Assembly: GCA_900104855.1 (NCBI GenBank)
Contig: FNSS01000001.1
Span: forward strand, 5,270,001-5,334,000
From: Rhizobiales bacterium GAS188
GTDB lineage: Bacteria > Pseudomonadota > Alphaproteobacteria > Rhizobiales > Beijerinckiaceae
Length of the DNA stretch: 64,000 nt
Reading direction: 5' to 3'
The notes beneath the pieces are model-generated. The model saw only the letters and a list, made by a program, of their open reading frames with translations, was not told where the DNA came from and did no database searches. The translations under genes were made by a program, and so were the position numbers. Shown here one piece after another: positions 53,664-60,929 of the stretch (positions are counted from its first letter, which is position 1; each line of letters opens with the position of its first letter).

Positions 53664-54338
53664 GTGAGGCTTCTGGTCGTCGAAGATGATCGCGATCTCA
53701 ATCGGCAGATCGTCTCGGCGCTGGAGATGGCGGGCTACGCCGTCGACCGCGCCCTGGATGGCGAGGAAGGGCAGTTCCTCGGCGAGACCGAGCCTTATGA
53801 CGCCGTGGTCCTCGACCTCGGCCTGCCCAAGATGGATGGCGCCTCGATCATCACCTCCTGGCGGACCGGCGGCAAGACCATGCCGATCCTGGTGCTGACG
53901 GCGCGCGATCGCTGGAGCGACAAGGTCAACGCCTTCGATGCCGGCGCCGACGATTATGTGACCAAGCCTTTCCATCTCGAGGAGCTGCTGGCGCGGGTGC
54001 GCGCCTTGCTGCGCCGGGCCACCGGCCATGCCACCAGCGAGCTGGTCTGCGGCCCGGTGCGGCTCGATACGCGCTCCGGCCGGGTGGTCGTCGATGGGGC
54101 GGCGGTGAAGCTCACCTCGCACGAATACCGGCTTCTCTCCTATCTCATGCACCATGAGGGCCGCATCGTCTCGCGCGCCGAGCTGATCGAGCATCTTTAC
54201 GATCAGGATTTCGATCGTGATTCCAACACCGTCGAGGTGTTCGTCGGCCGCATCCGGCGCAAGCTCGGCTGCGATTTGATCCAGACCGTGCGCGGCCTCG
54301 GCTATATGGTGGCGCCGCCCGTGGAGAAGGCCAAGTGA
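53664..54338 (+). CDS. feuP: FeuP-type OmpR-family response regulator
   Basis: 224 residues from a GTG at 53664, chosen because AGGAGAGG (53651-53658) precedes it and the protein then starts exactly at the receiver strand VRLLVVEDD. The receiver phosphoacceptor is Asp 51 (VLDLGLPKMDG); LTARDRWSDKVNAFDAGADDYVTKPF follows. The winged-helix DNA-binding domain covers about 125-218 (LTSHEYRLLSYLMHHEGRIVSRAELIEHLYDQDFDRDSNTVEVFVGRIRRKLG). The sequence agrees closely with FeuP, which in Sinorhizobium activates ndvA for cyclic glucan export. An ndvA gene is at 26161-27975. Confidence 0.88.
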   Translation: MRLLVVEDDRDLNRQIVSALEMAGYAVDRALDGEEGQFLGETEPYDAVVLDLGLPKMDGASIITSWRTGGKTMPILVLTARDRWSDKVNAFDAGADDYVTKPFHLEELLARVRALLRRATGHATSELVCGPVRLDTRSGRVVVDGAAVKLTSHEYRLLSYLMHHEGRIVSRAELIEHLYDQDFDRDSNTVEVFVGRIRRKLGCDLIQTVRGLGYMVAPPVEKAK

Positions 54339-54405
54339 AGGCCTCGAGCATTGGCTGGGGGCCGATATCCCCGACGTCCGCGACGAGGCGCGCTTTCCAC
54401 CTGCG

Positions 54406-55800
54406 ATGACCAACCCGACCCTGCCCGGACGCTCCTGGCCGCTCGCCGCACGGCTCCTGGCCTCGGCGGCTGTGCTGTCGGCGGCCATCCTCGTGATCAC
54501 CGGCCTGTTGTTGACCGTCATCGTGCGGCGCGCGACCGAGCGCTCCTTCGACGAGCGTCTCTATGTCTATCTCAAGGAGATCGTCGCGGCGGTCAGCCAG
54601 GACCCGCAGGGCAAATTGTCGGAAGCCGGCAATTTCGGCGAGCCGCGCTTCGATTTGCCGCTGTCGGGCTGGTACTGGCAGGTGAACAAGATCGATGCGC
54701 CGGGCCCGTCGGTCGGAGGCTCGAATTCACTGGTCGGCGCGAAGCTGCAGCTTCTGCCCGAATCCGCCGTCGAGGACCTCGGGGGAGCCCGCCGCGAGGG
54801 CTATGTCGAGGGGCCGGACGAAAAGTGGCTGCGCATCGTGCAGCGCACGGTCGATTTCAGCGAGGATGGGCGCTTCCGCATCGCCATCGCGGCGCGTGCC
54901 GAGGAGATCGACGCGGAGGTACGCCGCTTCGACGCGACCTTGGTCGCCGCCTTCACCTTGCTGTTCGCGCTGCTGATGGCGACCACCCTGGCGCAGGTGC
55001 GGTTCGGCCTGCGCCCGCTCGCTTTGCTCTCGCGTGAAGTGCAGGCGATCCGGCGCGGCGACGCGGATGCACTGCAGGGCGATTTCCCGCAGGACATCGC
55101 GCCGCTTGCCCAGGAGATCAACCTGCTCCTGACCGCAAACCGCACCATTCTCGAGCGCGCCCGCACCCAGGTCGGCAATCTGGCACATGCGCTCAAGACG
55201 CCGCTCTCGGTGATCATCAACGAATTCCGCAATCTGCCGGACGCGCCAGCCGAGAAGGTGGCCGAGCAGACCGCGATCATGCGCGACCAGATCGCCTGGC
55301 ATCTCGATCGTGCCAGGACCGCGGCGCTCAGCGGCTCGCCGGCCGGCGCGACACCGGTCGGGCCGGTGATCGCCGAGATCGCCCGGGTGTTCGAGAAGAT
55401 CCACCCGGCCCGCCATCTCGATATCGTCGCCGATGGCGGGGATGAGCTGCGCTTTCGCGGGGAGAAGCAGGATCTGCAGGAAATGGTCGGCAATCTCCTG
55501 GACAATGCCGGCAAATGGAGCTGCGGGGACGTGAAGATCGCGGCCCGACGCCTCACCGAGGCGACGGCCGGGGCGCCGCCGCGGCTTGCGGTCACCGTCG
55601 ACGATGACGGGCCGGGCCTGCCGGAAGCGGCCCGCGCCGAGGTGATGCGGCGCGGCAGGCGTCTCGACGAGACCAAGCCCGGATCCGGGCTCGGCCTGTC
55701 GATCGTTACCGACATCGCCAGCCAATATGGCGGCAACCTGACGCTCGGCACCTCACCCCTTGGGGGGCTGCGCGCCGAGATCGTGCTGCCGGCAGTGTAA
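54406..55800 (+). CDS. feuQ: FeuQ-type sensor histidine kinase
   Basis: 464 residues. Two membrane segments (about 18-40 and 178-198) enclose a periplasmic sensor domain of about 135 residues. A HAMP region follows (RFGLRPLALLSREVQAIRRGD). The H-box is LAHALKTPLSVIINEFRNL with His near 261. The ATPase domain has NLLDNAGKW (N-box), DDDGPGLPE (G1) and GSGLGLSIV (G2). It would phosphorylate the regulator encoded 67 bp upstream. The periplasmic domain would be the contact site for a FeuN-like inhibitor. Symbol is assigned from the partner and layout. Confidence 0.85.
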   Translation: MTNPTLPGRSWPLAARLLASAAVLSAAILVITGLLLTVIVRRATERSFDERLYVYLKEIVAAVSQDPQGKLSEAGNFGEPRFDLPLSGWYWQVNKIDAPGPSVGGSNSLVGAKLQLLPESAVEDLGGARREGYVEGPDEKWLRIVQRTVDFSEDGRFRIAIAARAEEIDAEVRRFDATLVAAFTLLFALLMATTLAQVRFGLRPLALLSREVQAIRRGDADALQGDFPQDIAPLAQEINLLLTANRTILERARTQVGNLAHALKTPLSVIINEFRNLPDAPAEKVAEQTAIMRDQIAWHLDRARTAALSGSPAGATPVGPVIAEIARVFEKIHPARHLDIVADGGDELRFRGEKQDLQEMVGNLLDNAGKWSCGDVKIAARRLTEATAGAPPRLAVTVDDDGPGLPEAARAEVMRRGRRLDETKPGSGLGLSIVTDIASQYGGNLTLGTSPLGGLRAEIVLPAV

Positions 55801-55851
55801 GGAGGAAGAGCGTGTGGAGCGCGATATCGCGATGGTTCTGCGCCGGCTCGG

Positions 55852-56232
55852 TCACGCCTCGGCTACCAGCGCAATCGAGATCCGCATGCCTTTCGGATGG
55901 ATCGGCAGCTTCGCACCTTGGCGCGCCGGCGGGTCCGTGGGGAACCACTTCCCCCATTCCTCGTTCATCCCGGCGAAGTCGCTCTCCTCACCCAAAATGA
56001 AGGTCGCCTGCACAGCCCTGTCGAGCGAGCTGCCGCCCGCACGGAGAATCGCCTGGATGTTCTTGAGGCACTGGGCGGTGTGTTCCTGGATCGTCGTGCC
56101 GACCACCTCACCGGTCCTTGCGTCGAAGGGTCCCTGCCCGGAAACGAAGACAAAACCGTTGGACTTGATCGCCTGGCTGTAGCCCGCGAGAGACTTCGGC
56201 GCATCCTCGGTATGTATGACGACCTTAGCCAC
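55852..56232 (-). CDS. RidA-family (enamine/imine deaminase) protein
   Basis: 126 residues. The start is taken as the GTG at 56232 because AAGGAGAAGG stands just before it; the ATG at 56262 would place that ribosome site inside the gene. The Rid fold is clear: GYSQAIKSNGFVFVSGQGPFDARTGEVVGTTIQEHTAQCLKNIQAILRAGG, then ATFILGEESDFAGMNEEWGKWFPTDPPARQ with the substrate-binding arginine. RidA proteins clear reactive 2-aminoacrylate and other enamines. It converges with feuQ. Confidence 0.93.
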   Translation of the reverse strand: MAKVVIHTEDAPKSLAGYSQAIKSNGFVFVSGQGPFDARTGEVVGTTIQEHTAQCLKNIQAILRAGGSSLDRAVQATFILGEESDFAGMNEEWGKWFPTDPPARQGAKLPIHPKGMRISIALVAEA

Positions 56233-56463
56233 TTTTTCCTTCTCCTTGTCTTGCTGTCTCACAATGGGGAGAGGCTAGAGACATGCTGAGCAAAATGCAC
56301 TGTTGGCGGCGCCACCATCAAGCCGCGGGCTGCTTCAAGGCGCGGCTGAGCGTCATTTTCGAAAACTGGCCTTCCGCATTTCGGTAAAATGATGCGACGT
56401 CGAGAAACCAGGAGCAAGGTTGTGTGTGACAAACCACGCATGGCTGCTTAGGTAAGAGCCATC

Positions 56464-57606
56464 ATGGTTCTGCATTTGATCTTCGCCGCGATGCTCGTCG
56501 TCGCCATGCTCGCCGTGCTGGTGCCGCTGGCGCGCGGCTCCGCGACTGCCGGTGCCGGGCAAGCTGCGGGGCCCGGTGGGGCGACGCCGGTCGAATTGCA
56601 TCGGCTGCGCCTTGAAGAGATCGCGCGCGATCTCGATCGCGGGCTTCTCGATCCGGCAGGAGCGGCGGCGGCTCGCAACGAGGCGGCGCGGCTGCTGCTG
56701 CGCATGGCGCGGCAGGAGGAGGGGCCTGCCCCTCTCGGCACCGCCGCCGACCAGGCACGGGCCGCCCTGCGGCGCCACCGCGTCGTGGCGCTCGTCGCGC
56801 TTATCGGATTGCCCGCCATCGTCCTGCCGCTCTATGTCCGCCTGGGCTCGCCGTCCCTGCCCGGGCGCCCCTTCGTCGCCGCAGGTCCCGTCAATCCGGC
56901 TTCCGCCGATCTTGCGACCCTGATCGGCCAGGTGGAAGCCCATCTCGTCGAGCATCCAGATGACGGCAAGGGGTTCGAGGTCGTCGCGCCGATCTATATG
57001 CGCCTTGCCCGCTATGAGGATGCGCTGCGCGCCAGGTCAGAGGCGCTGAGGCTGCTCGGCGAGACGCCCGACCGTCTGGCCGATCTCGCCGAGGCGCGCA
57101 TGGCGGCGGCAGGCGGCATGGCGACGCGCGACGCGAGCGAGGCGGTCGGCAAGGCGCTCGCCATCGATCCGAAACATGCCAAGGCGCGCTTCCTCCAGGC
57201 GCTCGTCCTGGAGCAGGATGGCCGGCGCGACGAGGCGGTCGCGGCGCTGAAGGCGATGCTCGTCGACGCGCCGGCCGGTGCGCCCTGGCGCGCGGCGGTC
57301 GAGGCGCGCCTCGAAAGGCTCGCGCCCTCGGGGGCAAGCCAGGCTTCCGCCATCGCGGCGCTGCCGGCCGGAGCGCAAAATGATGCCATCCGCTCGATGG
57401 TGGAGGGGCTCGCGGCCCGCCTGAAGCAGCAGGGCGGCTCGGCCGAGGAATGGGCGCGGCTGGTGCGGTCCTATGCGGTGCTCGGCGACGCCGATAAGGC
57501 GCGCGCCGCGCTCGCCGAGGCCAGCGCCGCCATGCAGGACGAGGGGTCGCGGGCAAAACTCCTCGAAACCGCAAGGGCGGCTGGGATCGAGGAAAAGGCA
57601 CAATGA
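56464..57606 (+). CDS. ccmI: Cytochrome c maturation protein CcmI (CycH)
   Basis: 380 residues. Two membrane helices (about 2-24 and 100-120, VVALVALIGLPAIVLPLYVRLG) flank a cytoplasmic loop, followed by a periplasmic TPR region (145-370: YEDALRARSEALRLLGETPDRLADLAEARMAAAGG...). CcmI captures the C-terminus of apocytochrome c and hands it to CcmFH. The ATG at 56464 is weakly preceded by AAGAGC. It overlaps the next gene, ccmE, by four bases (ATGA), the usual cycH-cycJ junction. Confidence 0.9.
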   Translation: MVLHLIFAAMLVVAMLAVLVPLARGSATAGAGQAAGPGGATPVELHRLRLEEIARDLDRGLLDPAGAAAARNEAARLLLRMARQEEGPAPLGTAADQARAALRRHRVVALVALIGLPAIVLPLYVRLGSPSLPGRPFVAAGPVNPASADLATLIGQVEAHLVEHPDDGKGFEVVAPIYMRLARYEDALRARSEALRLLGETPDRLADLAEARMAAAGGMATRDASEAVGKALAIDPKHAKARFLQALVLEQDGRRDEAVAALKAMLVDAPAGAPWRAAVEARLERLAPSGASQASAIAALPAGAQNDAIRSMVEGLAARLKQQGGSAEEWARLVRSYAVLGDADKARAALAEASAAMQDEGSRAKLLETARAAGIEEKAQ

Positions 57607-58085
57607 GCGCCGCCGAGATCGGCCGCCGTCGCATCTCCTCGCGCAAGCAGCGCCGCTTCGCCCTGATCGCGGTCGCGCTCGCCATGCTCGGCCTGGCGGT
57701 CGGCCTCGCCCTTTATGCGCTGTCGGGAAGCATCGTGTTCTTCCGCACGCCGAGCGAGATCGTCGACGGGGTCGCTGCGCCGGGCGCGCGGCTGCGCGTC
57801 GGCGGGCTGGTCAAGGAGGGCAGCGTCGTTCGCGCCGGCGACACCATCAGCTTCGCCATCACCGATACGGCGAATGAGGTGAAGGTTGCTTATCGCGGCA
57901 TCGTGCCCGATCTCTTCCGGGAAGGGCAGGGGGTGGTGGCCGAGGGCGTGCTGAACCCGGACCATTCGTTCACCGCCGACAATGTGCTCGCCAAGCATGA
58001 TGAGCGCTACATGCCGCGCGAGGTGGTCGAAGCCTTGAAGCGCCAAGGCGTGTGGCGCGACGAGGGGACGAGCGCGGCAAAGTAA
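57603..58085 (+). CDS. ccmE: Cytochrome c maturation haem chaperone CcmE (CycJ)
   Basis: 160 residues: a short basic cytoplasmic start, one membrane anchor (about 20-45), and a periplasmic OB-fold (VRVGG-type strands: ARLRVGGLVKEGSVVRAGDTISFAITD; YRGIVPDLFREGQGVVAEG). The haem-attaching histidine is in LAKHDERYMP near residue 132, with the conserved tyrosine four residues on. CcmE carries haem from CcmABCD to CcmF. In related genomes ccmF follows directly; here it is 2.84 kb away, separated by unrelated genes. Confidence 0.95.
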   Translation: MSAAEIGRRRISSRKQRRFALIAVALAMLGLAVGLALYALSGSIVFFRTPSEIVDGVAAPGARLRVGGLVKEGSVVRAGDTISFAITDTANEVKVAYRGIVPDLFREGQGVVAEGVLNPDHSFTADNVLAKHDERYMPREVVEALKRQGVWRDEGTSAAK

Positions 58086-58089
58086 CGAG

Positions 58090-58572
58090 ATGCGAATCAT
58101 CGGCGTGATTTCGGACACGCACGGATTGCTGCGCCGCCCGGCTCTGGCGGCGCTGCGCGGCTGCAACCCGATTATCCATGCCGGCGATGTCGGCGATCCG
58201 ACCATATTGGAGGAGCTCCGAAGACTCGCACCGGTCTTCGCCGTACGCGGCAATATCGACAAAGGCATGTGGGCGCTGAAGCTTCCGGAACGCGAGATCG
58301 TCAAAGTCGATGATTGCCTGATCCTTGTTCTGCATGATCGCAACGAGCTCAAACTGGATCCGCAAGCGGAAGGATTTCATGCCGTGATAGCCGGGCACTC
58401 TCATCGGCCCTTGATGGAGAGTAGGCGGGGGGTCCTGCACTTCAACCCGGGGAGCGCTGGGCCGCGACGATTCAGATTGCCGGTGACCGTCGGGCGTCTG
58501 ACGCTCTCACGCGGCAAGCTCAAAGCGACCATTATCGATATCGGCGGTGAATCGGCGTCGCTGCCGCTATAA
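58090..58572 (+). CDS. YfcE/MJ0936-type metallophosphoesterase
   Basis: 160 residues. The metal-binding motifs are all present: GVISDTHGLLRRP (D-x-H), IIHAGDVGDPTIL (GD), VFAVRGNIDKGMWALKLP (GNxD), LVLHDRNELKL (H) and AVIAGHSHRPLMESRRGVLHFNPGSAGPRR (GHSH and NPGS). The family includes small phosphodiesterases of unknown cell role. The start lies four bases after the ccmE stop, so translation is probably coupled to ccmE although the function is unrelated. It is the first gene of the segment that splits the ccm operon. Confidence 0.93.
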   Translation: MRIIGVISDTHGLLRRPALAALRGCNPIIHAGDVGDPTILEELRRLAPVFAVRGNIDKGMWALKLPEREIVKVDDCLILVLHDRNELKLDPQAEGFHAVIAGHSHRPLMESRRGVLHFNPGSAGPRRFRLPVTVGRLTLSRGKLKATIIDIGGESASLPL

Positions 58573-58720
58573 GACCAAACTGGATCTCGCTACGGCCCTC
58601 GCATTCGCCGAAGGGCAGGGGAGGCTCAGCATCTCCGCGATCCCGCTGGCGGTGATGTCGGGCGTCGATGGCGGCTCGCCCGCCACCTATCTCTGCCCGC
58701 CGTCTCGTGAGGCGTCCGCT

Positions 58721-59131
58721 TCACACCATTTCGGGGATGGCACGTTTCGCCATGAGCTCGACGAAGGCCGAGCGGGTCAGCCCTTGACGTTTGGCTTCGT
58801 CGTCGATGGCGGACAGGATGCCGGCGTCGATCGACAGATTGGCTTTGGTGGGTTTGCCTGTCTCGCGAACAAGCGGGACGGCGGCGAGCACGGCGCCACC
58901 GGCGAGCGCCGCGTTGATCTCCGGGTCCCGGCGCAGCGCCTCGAGTGGGCGTGGAGCGGGAATGGCCTCGCCGGCGGTGGCGGTGATCTCGACCCAATCC
59001 CGCAGCGCCTCGGCCGCATGGGCGAGGGCTGCATCGATCGTGGCGCCCATGGCGGTGCATCCGGGAAGATCCGGGAAGGTCAAGCCGTAGCCGCCTGCCT
59101 TACCGTCGATAAGAGCGGCGTATCGGGCCAT
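58721..59131 (-). CDS. hicB: HicB-type antitoxin
   Basis: 136 residues. The N-terminal 60 residues are the partly degraded RNase H-like HicB domain (YAALIDGKAGGYGLTFPDLPGCTAMGATIDAALAHAAEALRDWVE). The C-terminus (TKANLSIDAGILSAIDDEAKRQGLTRSAFVELMAKRAI) is a ribbon-helix-helix type DNA-binding segment. It neutralises HicA and represses the operon. It follows the hicA gene by 30 bp on the same strand, the normal order. It lies inside the segment that interrupts the cytochrome c maturation operon. Confidence 0.92.
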   Translation of the reverse strand: MARYAALIDGKAGGYGLTFPDLPGCTAMGATIDAALAHAAEALRDWVEITATAGEAIPAPRPLEALRRDPEINAALAGGAVLAAVPLVRETGKPTKANLSIDAGILSAIDDEAKRQGLTRSAFVELMAKRAIPEMV

Positions 59132-59161
59132 GGCGGAGTCCCTTTCTGGCGACCGGTCGGT

Positions 59162-59401
59162 TCACAGCCACCCGGCGGCCTTGGCGATCGAACGAGCAAC
59201 GCCCGGCGAGAGCGCACGGTGGCGAGGCACGACAATCGTGCCCGGTTTGACAGGATGGCGATAGACATCGTGCTCGGAACCATGCCTGGCAAGACTCCAT
59301 CCCTCCCGCTCCAGGCGGCGGATGATATTCGCGCGATTGGTTTCGACGGACGAGATATCTTCGGCTCCAGCCTTGCGCCTATATGGGCGCATGGGCCGCA
59401 T
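59162..59401 (-). CDS. hicA: HicA-type mRNA interferase toxin
   Basis: 79 residues as read from the ATG at 59401 (a Met three codons later, at 59392, is equally possible). The double-stranded RNA-binding-like HicA fold is shown by IIRRLEREGWSLARHGSEHDVYRHPVKPGTIVVPRHRALSPGVARSIAKAAGW; the histidine in HGSEHDVY is the expected catalytic residue. HicA cleaves mRNA when not bound by HicB. The first 18 residues are not part of the domain, so the true start may be later. Confidence 0.88.
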   Translation of the reverse strand: MRPMRPYRRKAGAEDISSVETNRANIIRRLEREGWSLARHGSEHDVYRHPVKPGTIVVPRHRALSPGVARSIAKAAGWL

Positions 59402-59495
59402 GCGTCAAGGACATTCTGCCGCGGTTTTGCGCGCGATTGGCACGAAGCCAACGATGGGCTTGCCCTTGCGGCGCTAAGCACCTAGCCTCTCGCAC

Positions 59496-59579
59496 ATCCG
59501 AGGGGAGCCTCCAAGGCTGAGACGGCATCGTGCCGGACCCTTTGAACCTGATCCGGGTCATGCCGGCGGAGGGACGGAC
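59496..59579 (+). promoter_or_regulatory. TPP riboswitch (THI element)
   Basis: The conserved blocks stand in order: AGGGGAGCC (59500-59508), GGCTGAGA (59515-59522), GACCCTTTGAACCTGATCCGGG (59536-59557, the second block) and TCATGCCGGCGGAGGGA (59558-59574). The closing helix TCCG/CGGA is at 59497-59500 and 59575-59578. It lies 61 bp before the thiM start; its likely mode in alphaproteobacteria is control of translation when thiamine pyrophosphate binds. No T-run terminator follows. Confidence 0.95.
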
Positions 59580-59640
59580 ATGCCATCTCGCTTCCCTCCG
59601 TGCCTGCGCGCAGCCCCGGTCCAACCGAGGACGCACGGCG

Positions 59641-60462
59641 ATGAGCGCTAACATGAGCAAGATTACCCTCGAAGCCATCGGCGAGAGCCTGGCGCATCTG
59701 CGCGAGCGCCGGCCGCTGGTGCACAACATCACCAATTTCGTCGTCATGAACTTCACGGCGAACACGCTTCTGGCGCTCGGCGCCTCGCCCGCCATGGTGC
59801 ATGCGCCCGAAGAGGTGCAGGCATTCGTGGCGATCTCGGGGGCGCTGGTGGTCAATATCGGCACCCTCGACAGCGCCTGGATCATGAGCATGTCGCTTGC
59901 GGCGCGCCAGGCGGTCGCGACCGGCATACCCTGGACGCTCGATCCGGTCGGTGCCGGAGCGACGGCCTTCCGTACCCGCGCGACGCTCGACCTCCTGGCG
60001 CTGGCGCCCAACGTGCTGCGTGCCAATGCCAGCGAGATCCTGGCCATCGCCGGCACGTCCGGCCATATGCCGAAGGGCGTCGACGCCACCATCTCGTCGA
60101 AGCACGCGCTCGAGGCCGCACGCAACCTGGCGCGGGCCAACCGGACGATCGTCGCCGTGACCGGCGCCGTCGATTATGTGGTCGGCGCCGATGGCGGCGT
60201 CGCGATTGAAGGCGGCTCGCCGATGTCGCAACTCGTCACCGGCACGGGCTGCGCCGCGACGGCTTGCGTCGGCGCCTTCCTGGCGGTCGAGAAGGACGCC
60301 GTCCTGGCGACGGTTTCGGCGCTCGCCGTGTTCAAGGCTGCTGCCGCGATGGCCGAGAAAAGGGCGCAGGGGCCGGGAGCCTTCCAGTCGGCGCTGCTCG
60401 ATGCGCTGCATCGCGTCTCGCCCGCCGATCTCGCGGAGCATATCGCGCTGCATCCCTTGTGA
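59641..60462 (+). CDS. thiM: Hydroxyethylthiazole kinase
   Basis: 273 residues from the ATG at 59641. The ribokinase-like fold has PLVHNITNFVVMNFTANTLLALGASPAMVHAPEE near residue 25, PWTLDPVGAGATAFRTRATLDLLA near 95, LRANASEILAIAGTSG near 125, and the GTGCAATACVGAFLAVE catalytic block near 200. It phosphorylates the thiazole moiety to salvage thiamine. The TPP riboswitch upstream confirms the pathway. thiE or thiD, the usual companions, are absent, and the gene is wedged between HicAB and ccmF. Confidence 0.95.
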   Translation: MSANMSKITLEAIGESLAHLRERRPLVHNITNFVVMNFTANTLLALGASPAMVHAPEEVQAFVAISGALVVNIGTLDSAWIMSMSLAARQAVATGIPWTLDPVGAGATAFRTRATLDLLALAPNVLRANASEILAIAGTSGHMPKGVDATISSKHALEAARNLARANRTIVAVTGAVDYVVGADGGVAIEGGSPMSQLVTGTGCAATACVGAFLAVEKDAVLATVSALAVFKAAAAMAEKRAQGPGAFQSALLDALHRVSPADLAEHIALHPL

Positions 60463-60469
60463 ATGCGTT

Positions 60470-60600
60470 GGGACCGCGACCGTCCCGGGCGAGGACGCCC
60501 GCGGTCCCACCGCCTGGGACCGCGACCGTCTCGGTCGCACTTCTTCCCGGCGGTGTCGGCTTCGCCGTTCGCAAGAGCGGGCGAGGACGCCCGCGGTCCC
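60470..60600. repeat. Two tandem dispersed elements, family B (one mini, one full)
   Basis: A 39-bp mini element (60470-60508) starts GGGACCGCGACC and ends CGCGGTCCC. After CACCGCCT... a full element (60516-60600) has the same ends, the GCGACCG/CGGTCGC stem and CTTCTTCCCGGCGGTG. The mini form is what remains when the middle of a full element is deleted. Confidence 0.85.
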
Positions 60601-60929
60601 AGGGCTGCGGTCCAGGGCGGTGGCGCCGCATCCGATTCCGCGCTATAGCGTCGCCCTGAATTGCGCCGAAGCCTTTCGGACAAGTTCATGCGCGAAAACA
60701 AGATGATGCGAGCGGTTCTTGCGGAAGATCACGGCCTGCGCGGCGACCCGTCGCCGGCAATGGCGGCGCCAAGATGATGGCGAAACCTCGTCTGCCACTC
60801 GGATGGGATCATGCGCCAGATCAATGGGTTGGCCGGAGCAGATGAAGCGGAGCTTGAGGTGAATCGGACGCCATATCGCTCGACCGCGACGCAGGGTCGC
60901 CCCGCCGAGGGCGCACCAGGTGGCGGCGC
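60601..60929. other. Gene-free stretch upstream of ccmF
   Basis: These 329 bp between the family-B repeats and ccmF have only tiny forward frames (29 and 40 codons, at 60687 and 60810) with no ribosome site or recognisable product. A new promoter for the detached ccmF-ccmH-degP part would have to lie here or in the repeats. Confidence 0.6.
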
